Assembly: GCF_016916835.1 (NCBI RefSeq)
Contig: NZ_JAFFIX010000013.1
Span: forward strand, 1 to 64,000
DNA length: 64,000 bases
Source of the DNA: Actinacidiphila bryophytorum
GTDB taxonomy: Bacteria; Actinomycetota; Actinomycetes; Streptomycetales; Streptomycetaceae
Direction: 5' to 3'
Of the stretch, positions 8,348 through 17,582 are shown piece after piece; positions within the stretch are counted from its first letter, which is position 1, and every line of letters begins with the position of its first letter. The position numbers were made by a program, and so were the translations under genes. The notes below the pieces were generated by a model. That model did no database searches. It worked only from the letters and a program-made list of their open reading frames with translations, and had not been told where the DNA came from.

Positions 8348-10405
8348 TCAGCCGGTGGCGATGGCCGGGTCGCTCACCCCGGGCCTGCCGTTCTCCACGT
8401 GCCCGGCCAGCCGGCGCAGGTATGCGGGGTCGTGGTCGGCGGTCACGGTGATGTCGTACCAGCGCTTGCTGCGGGCGAGGTCGACAGTGTGGATCTCGCG
8501 GCGGCCGGCGCGGACGGTGTACGTGGCGTGGTGGCCGTCGTAGGCGTTGCGGACGGTCAGGCGTACGTCGTCGCGGCCCGAGTTGGTGAAGGTCAGCTCG
8601 ATCCGCCCGGTGGCGTCGTGGCGGGCTGTCACCTCGGGGCCGGCGTGGGCCGCGGAGCCCTTGAAGGTGCGCAGGAAGCCGGCCGGGCCGTACGCCGTCA
8701 GGTCGTAGGACCCGCCCTGCTCGGCGGTGTCCCAGCTGCCGGAGAGCTTCTTGCCGGCCTCCGCGGTGTACGTCCACGGGCCGTCGGTGCGGCCGGCGGC
8801 GGTGACGTGGAAGCACACGCCGGCCGCGACCCCGCCGCCGAAGGTGAGGGTGACGCGCTCGCTGGAGGGTGTCACGGCCGCGTCGACCTGCGGGGCGTAG
8901 GGCAGCGGGCGGGTCGGGCGGCTGCCCTTCTCCTGCACCGGCAGCACCTGGTGGGCGGGCGGCACCGGCACATAGCTGTCGTGCCGGTCGCGGTCCTGCG
9001 GCCGGTAGCCGTCGGTGTCGGGCAGCGGCGCCGGCCTGCCGTGCGTCAGGCCGAAGTCGAAGGCCGACGTCAGGTCGCCGCACACGGCACGCCGCCAGGG
9101 CGAGATCTGCGGCTCGTGCACACCGAAGCGGCGCTCCATGAAGCGCACGATCGAGGTGTGGTCGAAGACCTCGGAGCAGACGTAGCCGCCGGTGCTCCAC
9201 GGCGAGACCACCGTCATCGGCACCCGCTGGCCCAGCCCGTAGGGGCCGGCCGCGTAGGTGCTGTTGCCAGGGAAGACCTCGAGGCCGGTGTCGGCGGTCG
9301 AGGCTCCGCGGCCCGCCGCGGGCGGCGCGAAGGGCGGCACCACGTGGTCGAAGTAGCCGTCGTTCTCGTCGTAGGTGATGAACAGCGCGGTCCTGCTCCA
9401 CACCTCGGGGTCGGCGGTCAGCGCGTCGAGGACCTGGGAGATGTACCAGGCGCCGTAGTTCGCGGGCCAGTTGGGGTGCTCGGAGAAGGCCTCGGGTGCG
9501 GCGATCCAGGAGATCTGCGGCAGCCTGCCGCCCAGCACGTCGGACGTGAGGATGTCGAAGAAGCCGTCGCCCGCCTTGGCGTCGGTGCCGGTGCGGGCCT
9601 TCTCGTACAGCGCGTCGCCGGGCTGCGCGTTGCGGTAGTTGTCGAAGTACAGCAGCGAGTTGTCGCCGTAGTTGCCGCGGTAGGCGTCCGGGATCCAGCC
9701 CCAGGAGTTGGCCGCGTCCAGGCCGTCGCCGACGTCCTGGTAGATCTTCCAGGAGATACCGGCCTTCTCCAGCCGCTCGGGGTAGGTGGTCCAGTCGTAG
9801 CCCTTCTCCGAGTTGTCCAGCACAGGGCCCGCGCCCTTGCCGTCGTTGCCCGTCCAGCCCGACCACATGTAGTAGCGGTTGGGGTCGGTGCCGCCGATGA
9901 AGGAGCAGTGGTAGGCGTCGCAGACCGTGAAGGCGTCGGCCAGCGCGTAGTGGAAGGGGATGTCCTCCCGGGTCAGGTACGCCATGGTGGCCGCGGACTT
10001 GGCCGGGATCCAGCGGTCGTAGCGGCCGTCGTTGAAGGCGGCGTGGCTGCCGGTCCACTCGTGGTTGAGGCCCTCGATGAACTGCATGCCCAGGTCGCCG
10101 GCGTCCGGGTGGTAGGGCAGCACGTCCTTGCCCGTGCCGTCGGGCTGGTACCAGACCGGCTTGCCGTTCCCGAGCAGCACCGGGCGGGGGTCGCCGAAGC
10201 CGCGCACTCCGCGCAGCGAGCCGAAGTAGTGGTCGAAGGAGCGGTTCTCCTGCATCAGGACGACGATGTGGTCGACGTCCTTGATGGTCCCGGTGCGGCG
10301 CCCGGCCGGGATGGCGGCGGCGCGGTTGATGCTGTTGGTCAGCGCGGTGAAGCCGGCAGTGGCGCCGGCGATCTGCAGGAAGCGCCGCCGGGTGGGTTCG
10401 GCCAT
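8348..10405 (-). CDS. Secreted phosphocholine-specific phospholipase C
   Basis: This 685-residue enzyme is predicted to hydrolyse phosphatidylcholine or sphingomyelin-type lipids outside the cell. It has a twin-arginine signal (TRRRFLQIAGATAGFTAL), then the phosphoesterase domain with VLMQENRSFDHYFGSLRG, SFIGGTDPNRYYMWSG and FITYDENDGYFDHVVPP (metal and nucleophile residues), then a C-terminal pair of beta domains of the DUF756 type from about residue 500. Length and architecture match the bacterial PlcC/PlcN family. It is divergent from a secreted phosphatase, and together they could release phosphate from phospholipids. I found no convincing PHO box. Confidence 0.93.
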   Translation of the reverse strand: MAEPTRRRFLQIAGATAGFTALTNSINRAAAIPAGRRTGTIKDVDHIVVLMQENRSFDHYFGSLRGVRGFGDPRPVLLGNGKPVWYQPDGTGKDVLPYHPDAGDLGMQFIEGLNHEWTGSHAAFNDGRYDRWIPAKSAATMAYLTREDIPFHYALADAFTVCDAYHCSFIGGTDPNRYYMWSGWTGNDGKGAGPVLDNSEKGYDWTTYPERLEKAGISWKIYQDVGDGLDAANSWGWIPDAYRGNYGDNSLLYFDNYRNAQPGDALYEKARTGTDAKAGDGFFDILTSDVLGGRLPQISWIAAPEAFSEHPNWPANYGAWYISQVLDALTADPEVWSRTALFITYDENDGYFDHVVPPFAPPAAGRGASTADTGLEVFPGNSTYAAGPYGLGQRVPMTVVSPWSTGGYVCSEVFDHTSIVRFMERRFGVHEPQISPWRRAVCGDLTSAFDFGLTHGRPAPLPDTDGYRPQDRDRHDSYVPVPPAHQVLPVQEKGSRPTRPLPYAPQVDAAVTPSSERVTLTFGGGVAAGVCFHVTAAGRTDGPWTYTAEAGKKLSGSWDTAEQGGSYDLTAYGPAGFLRTFKGSAAHAGPEVTARHDATGRIELTFTNSGRDDVRLTVRNAYDGHHATYTVRAGRREIHTVDLARSKRWYDITVTADHDPAYLRRLAGHVENGRPGVSDPAIATG

Positions 10406-10439
10406 GGCTCGGAGTACCTCTTCGCAGGTGGAGGGTGGC

Positions 10440-10494
10440 GGGGCGGGAAGACCCGCCCCAAGCGCAGCGACACCGGGCGACCTGCCCGTGTCGC
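10440..10494 (-). other. Two tandem stem-loops in the phospholipase C leader
   Basis: The first hairpin pairs GGGGCGGG (10440-10447) with CCCGCCCC (10452-10459) around a 4-nt loop. The second pairs GCGACACCGGGC (10467-10478) with GCCCGTGTCGC (10484-10494) with one bulged base. Both lie 35-90 bp upstream of the phospholipase ATG, inside the 310-bp divergent intergenic region. They could affect mRNA stability or leader folding. The rest of that region shows no gene. Confidence 0.45.
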
Positions 10495-10715
10495 CCGGGT
10501 GACGGGCCGCGGTACGCGTCGCGAACAGCGGAGTCCGGTGGGACGAAAGCGGAACGGGCCGCGGCCGGGACGGGCATGCGCTCGAACACCTTGCCGTCTC
10601 AGGCGACTTCCGACGCGATCAGGACAGGCACTGTTCAACTGGCCGTCGCCGGCGGGCGCGAGTCTTCACGCGTTCGCAGCCCATGCACCAAGCAGCCTTG
10701 CACCAAGGAGCAACG

Positions 10716-12317
10716 ATGGTCGCACAGATGGACACACCGGAGCCGTCGGGAGACCGCCTCAGCCGGCGCACCGCGGTCGGCATGCTGGGGACCGCGGGAG
10801 TCGGCGCCGTCGCCGTACCGCTGCTGAGCGCGGGGACCGCCTCCGCCGCCGCGCCGGCCGGCGCACCCGCCTTCCACCCCACCCCCGACGCCGGGGGCGC
10901 CTCCCCGGTGCAGGGCCTGCACCTGACCTTCGGCCGGGACCCGTCCAGCCAGATGGTGGTCTCCTGGCTGACCGACGCGCCGGTCAAGCGGCCCCGCGTC
11001 CTGTACGGCACCCTGGAAGGGGGCCTGGGCTCCGGCGCGTCGGCGCAGACCCGGGTGTACGCCGACGGCAAGTCGGGCCGGAAGGTCTACGTCCACCACG
11101 CGCCGATCAGCGGGCTGCGCCCGGACACCGACTACTACTACCTGGTCTCGCACGACGGTGCCACGCCCGACAGCGGCACCTTCCGCACGGCGCCGCGCGG
11201 CCGCAGGCCGCTGACCTTCACCAGCTTCGGCGACCAGTCGGCGCCCCAGGTGACCTGGGCGAGCGACGGCACGGCGGCCTTCGACGCCAACTCCACCCCG
11301 GCGACCAAGGACATCGTCACCGGCATCGAGCAGGTCGCGCCGCTCTTCCACCTGCTCAACGGCGACCTGTGCTACGCCAACCTCGACGTGGACCGGGTGC
11401 GCACCTGGAACAACTTCTTCACCAACAACACGCGTTCCGCCCGCTTCCGCCCGTGGATGCCCGCCGCCGGCAACCATGAGATCGAGTCGGGCAACGGCCC
11501 GCTGGGCCTCGGCGCGTACCAGACGTACTTCGACCTGCCCTCGACCGAGACCGACGACGAACTCGCGGGCCTGTGGTACGCCTTCACCGCGGGGTCGGTG
11601 CGGGTGATCGTGCTGCAGAACGACGACATCGCGCTGCAGGACGGCGGCGACGTCTACGTCAACGGCTACTCCGGCGGGCGCCAGCTGGCCTTCCTGGAGC
11701 GGGAGCTGAAGGCCGCCCGGCGCGACACCGGCATCGACTGGGTCGTCGTGGCGATGCACCAGGTGATGATCAGCTCCTCCGACGCCAACGGCGCCGACCT
11801 CGGGCTGCGCGCGGCCTACGGGCCGCTGTTCGACCGCTACCAGGTCGACCTGGTGGTGTGCGGCCACGAGCACAACTACGAGCGGTCGCTCGCGGTGCGC
11901 GGCGTCGTCAGCGGCAGTGAGACGCTGACCCCGAACCCGGCCTCGGCCAGGACCGACGACATCGACACCGGCCTCGGCACGGTCCACATGGTGCTGGGCG
12001 GCGGCGGTGTCTCCGGCACCACCAACCAGGCCTTCTTCAAGGACGGCACCGCCAAGGTGATCACCGCGGTGGCCGCCACCCGCCCCGCGGGCGGCAAGCG
12101 GGCCGCGACCTACGTCAAGGAGGAGGCGGTCTGGACCGGGGTGCGCGACATCGAGCACCCCTACGGCTTCGCCGCCTTCACCGTGGACCCGGGGCGCTTC
12201 CCCGGGGACACCACCCGGATGCACGTCACGTATTACAACGTGAACAAGCCGAACGGCGAGCTGTCGGTCTTCGAGCGCTTCACGCTGCACCGCAAGCGGT
12301 CGGACGGCCGCGGCTGA
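10716..12317 (+). CDS. Secreted purple acid phosphatase-like metallophosphoesterase
   Basis: This 533-residue exported enzyme probably removes phosphate from organic phosphoesters. A twin-arginine signal (RLSRRTAVGMLG) precedes an N-terminal fibronectin-III-like purple acid phosphatase domain (LTFGRDPSSQMVVSWLTDAP, residues ~55-150). The calcineurin-type catalytic domain has FGDQS, LLNGDLCY, AAGNHE and VCGHEHNYER, the metal-binding blocks of the family. The ATG at 10716 follows AAGGAG by 5 nt. An earlier in-frame ATG at 10683 has no ribosome-binding site. It is divergent from the phospholipase C gene. Confidence 0.9.
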   Translation: MVAQMDTPEPSGDRLSRRTAVGMLGTAGVGAVAVPLLSAGTASAAAPAGAPAFHPTPDAGGASPVQGLHLTFGRDPSSQMVVSWLTDAPVKRPRVLYGTLEGGLGSGASAQTRVYADGKSGRKVYVHHAPISGLRPDTDYYYLVSHDGATPDSGTFRTAPRGRRPLTFTSFGDQSAPQVTWASDGTAAFDANSTPATKDIVTGIEQVAPLFHLLNGDLCYANLDVDRVRTWNNFFTNNTRSARFRPWMPAAGNHEIESGNGPLGLGAYQTYFDLPSTETDDELAGLWYAFTAGSVRVIVLQNDDIALQDGGDVYVNGYSGGRQLAFLERELKAARRDTGIDWVVVAMHQVMISSSDANGADLGLRAAYGPLFDRYQVDLVVCGHEHNYERSLAVRGVVSGSETLTPNPASARTDDIDTGLGTVHMVLGGGGVSGTTNQAFFKDGTAKVITAVAATRPAGGKRAATYVKEEAVWTGVRDIEHPYGFAAFTVDPGRFPGDTTRMHVTYYNVNKPNGELSVFERFTLHRKRSDGRG

Positions 12318-12373
12318 CCGGCCGGCTGCCGACAGGCCGGCTCTGACGGGCCTGCACCGGGCTGTATCTCCCG

Positions 12374-12411
12374 GAGGACGACCCGCGGGAATTCTCCCGC
12401 GGGTCGTCTTC
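12374..12411 (+). terminator. Strong hairpin terminator after the phosphatase gene
   Basis: A 17-bp stem with one G-U pair (GACGACCCGCGGGA pairing with TCCCGCGGGTCGTC plus flanks) closes on the loop ATTC, 57 bp after the stop codon. It insulates the phosphatase from the PadR operon. Confidence 0.8.
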
Positions 12412-12420
12412 CGCGTTCGT

Positions 12421-12447
12421 GTATACCGGGTATGATACCGGGTATAC
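12421..12447. promoter_or_regulatory. 27-bp PadR operator overlapping the operon promoter
   Basis: Two inverted arms, GTATACCGGGTAT and ATACCGGGTATAC, surround a single central G. The 27 bp match their reverse complement except at three positions. The sequence contains a TATGAT -10 (12431-12436), so a bound repressor would cover the promoter of the PadR-ABC operon. The start of PadR is 24 bp downstream. PadR-family repressors commonly autoregulate through such palindromes. Confidence 0.8.
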
Positions 12448-12470
12448 AGATGGACGGGGAGGTCGATCCG

Positions 12471-13091
12471 ATGAGTGTGCGCCATGCTTTGCTCGCCCTG
12501 CTGAGCGAGGGACCCAAGTACGGACTGCAGCTGCGGCAGGAGTTCGAGGCGCGGACCGGAGAGGTGTGGCCGCTGAATGTCGGCCAGGTCTATTCCACGA
12601 TGCAGCGCCTGGAGCGGGACGGGCTGGTGGAGTCCGACCAGGACGAGCCGGGCGAGGCCGGGCCGCAGAAGAGCTACCGCATCACACAGGCAGGCGGCGC
12701 GGAGCTGGCCACCTGGCTGCGCACACCGCCCACCGCCGACGCGCCGCCGCGCGACGAGCTGCTGATCAAGGTGCTGGTGGCACTGCGGCTGCCCGGGGTC
12801 GACGTGCCCGGGATCCTGCAGGCGCACCGCAGGGCCACCATCGAGCGGATGCAGCAGTACACCCGGCTCAAGGAGCATGCGCAGGACGACCTGTCGCTGC
12901 TGCTGGTCGCCGATGCCCAGCTGTACCGCCTGGAGTCGGTGGTCCGCTGGCTGGACGCGGCACAGGCCCGGCTCCGCCACCAGGACCCGGGGCAGCAGGC
13001 CGCCGCACCCGCCGTGCCGCAGGCCGCACCCGGGACCGCCGCGACCGCCCCGGCGTCCGCCGCACCGAGCGGAAGGGGGTCGGTCCGGTGA
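12471..13091 (+). CDS. PadR-family transcriptional repressor
   Basis: The 206-residue protein has a PadR winged helix at its N-terminus (MSVRHALLALLSEGPKYGLQ, then VWPLNVGQVYSTMQRLERDG) and the C-terminal Vir-like dimerisation helices around AHRRATIERMQQYTRLKEHA, ending in an Ala/Pro-rich tail. The ATG at 12471 has GGGGAGG 8 nt upstream. An ATG at 12432 lies inside the operator and is rejected. The stop overlaps the next GTG (GTGA), so it heads a three-gene exporter operon that it probably represses, with a toxic compound or antibiotic as the likely inducer. Confidence 0.93.
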   Translation: MSVRHALLALLSEGPKYGLQLRQEFEARTGEVWPLNVGQVYSTMQRLERDGLVESDQDEPGEAGPQKSYRITQAGGAELATWLRTPPTADAPPRDELLIKVLVALRLPGVDVPGILQAHRRATIERMQQYTRLKEHAQDDLSLLLVADAQLYRLESVVRWLDAAQARLRHQDPGQQAAAPAVPQAAPGTAATAPASAAPSGRGSVR

Positions 13092-13831
13092 CCGCGCCGC
13101 TGGAACTGCGCGGGGTGTCCAAGACCTACGGCGAGGGTCCCGCCGCCGTGCGGGCGCTGGCAGGCGCCGACCTGACCGTCACCGCGGGCGAGATGGTCGC
13201 CGTGATGGGGCCGAGCGGGTCGGGCAAGTCCACCCTGCTGACCATCGCGGGCAGCCTGGAGGAGCCCACCAGCGGCGAGGTCTTCATCGAGGGCACCGCG
13301 CTGTCCGGACTGAGCCGCGACGACCGGGCCAGACTGCGCCGCCGCCATATCGGCTACGTCTTCCAGGACTTCAACCTGCTCGCCGGGCTCACCGCGGTCG
13401 AGAACATCACGATGCCGCTGGAGCTGGACGGCGTCAGGACTCGGCAGGCCCGCCGCGCGGGGCTCGCCGCGCTGGAGGAGCTGGGTCTCGCCGACCGCGC
13501 CGACAGCTTCCCCGACGAGCTGTCCGGCGGGCAGCGGCAGCGGGTCGCGCTGGCCAGGGCGCTGGTCGGCGAGCGCAGGCTGCTGCTCGCGGACGAACCG
13601 ACGGGCGCGCTGGACTCGCACAGCGGCGAGGGTGTGATGCGGCTGATCAGGTCCGCCTGCCGCGGTGGCGCCGCCGCCGTGCTGGTCACCCATGACGCCC
13701 AACTGGCCTCCTGGGCCGACCGGGTGGTCTTCGTGCGGGACGGCGAGATCGTCGACACCACCAGCCCGCTGGCCGGCCCCGAGTCGCTGCTGTCGGCCGG
13801 CGGGCCTGCGTCCGGCGAGGAGGCCCGCTGA
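13088..13831 (+). CDS. ABC transporter ATP-binding protein (MacB/LolD type)
   Basis: This 247-residue ATPase should energise the FtsX-type permease encoded next. Walker A is GPSGSGKST, the Q-loop is YVFQDFNLL, the signature is LSGGQRQRVALARAL, Walker B is LLLADEPTGALDS and the H-loop is LVTHD. The LLADEPTG form is typical of the MacB/LolD subfamily. It begins with GTG overlapping the padR stop and ends with TGATG overlapping the permease start. Confidence 0.94.
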   Translation: MTAPLELRGVSKTYGEGPAAVRALAGADLTVTAGEMVAVMGPSGSGKSTLLTIAGSLEEPTSGEVFIEGTALSGLSRDDRARLRRRHIGYVFQDFNLLAGLTAVENITMPLELDGVRTRQARRAGLAALEELGLADRADSFPDELSGGQRQRVALARALVGERRLLLADEPTGALDSHSGEGVMRLIRSACRGGAAAVLVTHDAQLASWADRVVFVRDGEIVDTTSPLAGPESLLSAGGPASGEEAR

Positions 13832-16365
13832 TGGCCGCCCCCCATCCGCAGGCAGTCCCTGCGGCGGACCGGCGCCCGGGGGTCCCGCTGCTGCCGAAGG
13901 GCGCGGGGACGGGCGGGCTGCCCGCCAGGCGTGCCGTGCTGCGCTGGTCGTGGCGGCTGCTGCGCCGCGAAAGGCGCCGTCAGGTGCTGCTGACCGCGCT
14001 GATCGCCCTCGTGGTGGGGGCCGCCGTGTGCGGGCTCGCCGCGATGCACGCCTATGTGCAGACGCCGGCCGGCATCTTCGGGTCCGCCGCGCAGCGGCTG
14101 CATGTGGACGGCGGTGCGCGCGGCGCCGCACTGCCGGCGGCGGTGGCCGAGGTGCGGGCGCGGCTGGCTCCCGCGGACGTCACCGCGCACCGGCAGGTGC
14201 CGGTGCCCGGGTCCGTGAACGGCCTGGACATCCGCGCCGAGGACCCGCACGGGCACTTCACCGCAGGCCGGTTGCGGCTGCTGTCCGGGCGCTATCCGGC
14301 CGGCAGCGGCGAAGTGGCCCTCACCCCGTCGGCGGCTGCGCTCTTCCACACCCGTACCGGCGCCGACGTCGTCCTCGGCGGCCAGCGGCTGACGGTGACC
14401 GGCATGGTGGAGAACCCCGGGCTGCTCGCCGACACCTTCGCCCTGGCCGCCCCGGGCACCGGAAGCGCCGCCGGGAGCACGGTCGCCGGGCTGCCCGCGG
14501 CCTCCGCCGACGTCCTGACCGACGCACCGGCGAGCGCGGTCGACGCGCTGCGCAGATCCTCGCCGGGCGGCGCGCCCGTGGTGAACCAGCAGCGGGACGA
14601 CTACGGCAGGACCGCGTCCGACACCTTCGTCGTGGCCCTGGCCACGGTGGCCCTGCTGCTGGTCTCCCTGGTGGCCGCCGCGGGCTTCGCCGCCGCGGCC
14701 CACCGCAGGCTGCGGCAGATCGGGATGCTCGGCACGATCGGCGCCACCGACCGCCAGCTGCGGTGGGTGCTGCTCGGGCACGGGGCGCTGACCGGCGCCG
14801 TCGCGACGGCGTGCGGTGCGGTCCTGGGCGCCGCGGCGTGGATTCCGCTGGCCCCGCGTCTGGAGTCGGCCGCCGAGCACCGCATCGACCGCCTCGACCT
14901 GCCCTGGCCGATGCTGGCGCTGCTGCTGGTGATGGGGGTGGCCGCACCGACCGCCGCGGCCTGGTGGCCGGCGCGGGCGATGGCCCGCATCCCCACCGCC
15001 CGGGCGCTGTCCGCCCGGCCGCCGCGGCCGCTGCCCGCACGGCAGTCGGTGTGGGCAGCGGCCGCCCTGCTGGCGGCCGGGGCGGGCGCGCTGGTCCCCT
15101 CGCACCGCACCAACGGGCTGCTGGTGGTGCTCGGCATCGTCGGCGTGGTGCTGGGCATGCTGCTGCTCAGCGCGCCCGCGGTGCGGATGATGGCCGCGGC
15201 GGCAGGGCGTGCGCCCTTCACCACCCGGCTGGCGCTGCGGGACCTGGGCCGGCACCAGGCCCGGTCGGGCGCCGCGCTGGCCGCGATCACCCTGGCGATC
15301 GGTGTGCCGGTGGCGATCAGCGTGCTGGCCGCGGCCAGTGAGCACACCGCGGACGGCGGGAACCTGTCGGACCGCCAGGCGATGGTCCGGGTGGGTGCGC
15401 ACGACACGGTCGTCCCGCTGCTGTCGGACGCCGCCAGGCGCGCCCAGCAGTCCGCCGTCGACCGGTGGGCGGCGTCCGTCGGGGGCAGGGCGACGCCGCT
15501 GGAGATGGCGTACGACCCCGCCGTCCCGCACACCACCGCCCGCGGCGGGCTCGAAGGGCAGCCGGTGGCCGAGACCGGCCGCAGGACCGGGGAGAACGTG
15601 TGGGCCAGCATCCCGCTCTACGTCGCCACGCCTGACGCGGTGCGGGAGTTCGGCCTCGGCCCGGCGCTCGCGGCGGCACCGGACGCCCGCATCCTGTCCT
15701 CGCTCCCCGGTTCCGACGCGCGGCCGCTGGACGTGCTGGGCACCACACGGCGTGGAGGGCCGGGCGAGGACCCGGTCGCGGTGCACGTGCCGGGCAGCGC
15801 GTACACCGCGGTGCCGCACGCCTTCCTCACCCAGGCCGCCGTCCGGGAGCAGGGCCTGCGCACCATCGCGGTGGGCTGGCTGGTCACCGCGGGGCAGGGG
15901 CTGACCGGTGAGGACCGGGCCGCTGCCCGGGACATGGCGGCGTCCGGCGGCATGTCCACGGAGTTCCGCGACCGGCAGGGCGGGCTGCGTACGGTGCGGC
16001 TGGTGTCGGTCGCCGCGGGGGCCGCGCTGGCGCTCGGCGTGCTGGCGATGACGGTGGGCACCCTGCGGGCGGAGTCCGCGGACGACCTGCGCACCCTCAC
16101 CGCGACCGGCGCCACCTCGGGTGACCGGCGGGCGCTGACCGCCGCGACGGCCGGTGCGCTGGCGCTGGCCGGTACGGTTCTGGGCGCGCTCGGCGCGTAT
16201 CTGGTGCTGCTGAGCGCCTACAGCGACGACCTCTCGCCGCTGGCCCATGTGCCCGTCGTGCCCTTGCTCATGGCCTTCCCCGGGATACCGCTGCTGGCGG
16301 CGGCCACCGGCTGGCTGTCGGCGGGCCGCGAACCGCCGGGGCTGGCGCGGCGGCTGCCGGAGTGA
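13831..16365 (+). CDS. ABC transporter permease, FtsX-like
   Basis: This 844-residue membrane protein is the transport partner of the preceding ATPase. One membrane segment near residue 50 (VLLTALIALVVGAAVCGLAA) is followed by a ~220-residue extracytoplasmic region. A first FtsX-like block starts near residue 265 (TFVVALATVALLLVSLVAAA), a second extracellular region follows, and a last block starts near residue 730. This is the common actinobacterial double-FtsX layout. MacB-like transporters export small molecules or act in stress sensing. The PadR context suggests an inducible efflux or detoxification system. Confidence 0.9.
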   Translation: MAAPHPQAVPAADRRPGVPLLPKGAGTGGLPARRAVLRWSWRLLRRERRRQVLLTALIALVVGAAVCGLAAMHAYVQTPAGIFGSAAQRLHVDGGARGAALPAAVAEVRARLAPADVTAHRQVPVPGSVNGLDIRAEDPHGHFTAGRLRLLSGRYPAGSGEVALTPSAAALFHTRTGADVVLGGQRLTVTGMVENPGLLADTFALAAPGTGSAAGSTVAGLPAASADVLTDAPASAVDALRRSSPGGAPVVNQQRDDYGRTASDTFVVALATVALLLVSLVAAAGFAAAAHRRLRQIGMLGTIGATDRQLRWVLLGHGALTGAVATACGAVLGAAAWIPLAPRLESAAEHRIDRLDLPWPMLALLLVMGVAAPTAAAWWPARAMARIPTARALSARPPRPLPARQSVWAAAALLAAGAGALVPSHRTNGLLVVLGIVGVVLGMLLLSAPAVRMMAAAAGRAPFTTRLALRDLGRHQARSGAALAAITLAIGVPVAISVLAAASEHTADGGNLSDRQAMVRVGAHDTVVPLLSDAARRAQQSAVDRWAASVGGRATPLEMAYDPAVPHTTARGGLEGQPVAETGRRTGENVWASIPLYVATPDAVREFGLGPALAAAPDARILSSLPGSDARPLDVLGTTRRGGPGEDPVAVHVPGSAYTAVPHAFLTQAAVREQGLRTIAVGWLVTAGQGLTGEDRAAARDMAASGGMSTEFRDRQGGLRTVRLVSVAAGAALALGVLAMTVGTLRAESADDLRTLTATGATSGDRRALTAATAGALALAGTVLGALGAYLVLLSAYSDDLSPLAHVPVVPLLMAFPGIPLLAAATGWLSAGREPPGLARRLPE

Positions 16366-16373
16366 GCCGGCTG

Positions 16374-16421
16374 TGGCCGCGGCCGACACACCCGGTGCCG
16401 CCGCTGTGTCGGCCACGGCCA
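16374..16421 (+). terminator. Hairpin terminator after the ABC permease
   Basis: A 17-bp stem, TGGCCGCGGCCGACACA with TGTGTCGGCCACGGCCA (one G-U pair), has a 14-nt loop and starts 8 bp after the permease stop codon. It separates the PadR operon from the hydrolase gene. Confidence 0.75.
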
Positions 16422-16506
16422 TGCACCACGTGGCAGGGTGGCACCTAAGCTGCTCGGGCCGCACGGACGGCGTGCGGCCTGCGGGGCTGATGCGGGGCGG
16501 GGCGGC

Positions 16507-17385
16507 ATGAGGGATTTCACGGACGTCGGTGTCGAGGTGCGGGGCGGCACCCTGGCGGTACGCCACTGGCCGGGGGCGCCGGGCGCCGGCACGGTGCTCG
16601 CGGTGCACGGTATCGCGAGCAACGGCCTGTCGTGGGCGGCGGTCGCCGAGGCCCTGGACGGGGTCGAGGTGATCGCGCCCGACCTGCGCGGGCGCGGGCG
16701 CAGCGGGGATGTCACCGGCGAGAGCAGCATGGCGGCGCACGCCGACGACCTGCTGGCGGTGCTCGACCACGTCGGGGTGGAGCAGGCGGTGCTCACCGGC
16801 CACTCGATGGGCGGCTTCGTCGGCTGCGTCGCCGCGCAGCGCGACCCGCACCGCTACCGGCACCTGGTGCTGGTCGACGGCGGCCTGGGCTTCCCTGTGC
16901 CCGCGGACATGGACATCGACCAGGTGCTGCACGCGGTGATCGGCCCGGCGATGGCCAAGCTGGACATGGAGTTCGCCGACCGGGCCGCCTACCACGCCTT
17001 CTGGGCGGCGCACCCGGCCTTCGCCGGGCTGGGCGGCGAGGTGGTGCGGGCGTATCTGGACCGTGACCTGGTCGGTGCGGAGCCGCATCTGCGCTCGGCG
17101 TGCCGGGCGGCGGCGATCCGCGAGGACGCCGAGGACGAGCTGCGCAATCCCGCGGTCTTCGCCGCGATCCACCACCTGCGGGTCCCCGCCGAGATGCTGT
17201 GGGCCGAGCGCGGACTGCGCGACGAGCCGACGGGCCTCTACCCGCCCGAGGTGATCGAGGCCGCCGCCCCCACCACGGTGGCGACGCACTTCGTCCCCGG
17301 GGTGAACCACTACTCGATCCTGCTGGGAGCCGCGGGTGCGGCCACCGTGGCGGGGCACCTGCGTGCCGCGGTGGCCTGCGGGTGA
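16507..17385 (+). CDS. Alpha/beta hydrolase
   Basis: This 292-residue cytoplasmic hydrolase has the oxyanion-hole motif VHGIASNGLSW, the nucleophile elbow GHSMGG (Ser near residue 100), DLRGRGRS typical of the esterase/lactonase groups, and a candidate catalytic histidine in VPGVNHYS near the C-terminus. No signal peptide is visible. The ATG has no strong ribosome-binding site. It stands alone between two terminated or separate operons, and the substrate cannot be inferred. Confidence 0.88.
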   Translation: MRDFTDVGVEVRGGTLAVRHWPGAPGAGTVLAVHGIASNGLSWAAVAEALDGVEVIAPDLRGRGRSGDVTGESSMAAHADDLLAVLDHVGVEQAVLTGHSMGGFVGCVAAQRDPHRYRHLVLVDGGLGFPVPADMDIDQVLHAVIGPAMAKLDMEFADRAAYHAFWAAHPAFAGLGGEVVRAYLDRDLVGAEPHLRSACRAAAIREDAEDELRNPAVFAAIHHLRVPAEMLWAERGLRDEPTGLYPPEVIEAAAPTTVATHFVPGVNHYSILLGAAGAATVAGHLRAAVACG

Positions 17386-17582
17386 GGACGGCCGGTGAGC
17401 CGGCGCAGAGGGGCGGGGCGGTCCTGGCGGGCCGCCCCGCCGGCGCGTTCCGCGGCCGGGGTGCCGCCATGGTCCTCGCCGACATGGCGGTGTCCGGGGC
17501 TACGTGGTCCGGCCACATGTCCTGCGGGACGCCGCGATCCTACGGTGTGCGCAACCATCCACCGTTCCGGGAGCCGGTCACC

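Noticed and set aside
10621..10680. PHO-box-like GTTCAAC and CTTCACG between the phospholipase C and phosphatase genes
   Set aside because: The matches to GTTCACC are isolated. The next units at 11-bp spacing match poorly, so PhoP control is plausible by function but not supported by sequence.
12432..12470. An upstream ATG start for the PadR gene
   Set aside because: It lies inside the 27-bp operator and -10 region and lacks a ribosome-binding site. ATG 12471 has GGGGAGG at the right distance.
13354..17358. A 1334-codon open frame on the minus strand opposite the ABC exporter and hydrolase genes
   Set aside because: It is an antisense shadow created by high GC. Its translation is Arg/Gly/Gln-rich without domains, while the plus strand encodes clear ABC and hydrolase proteins.
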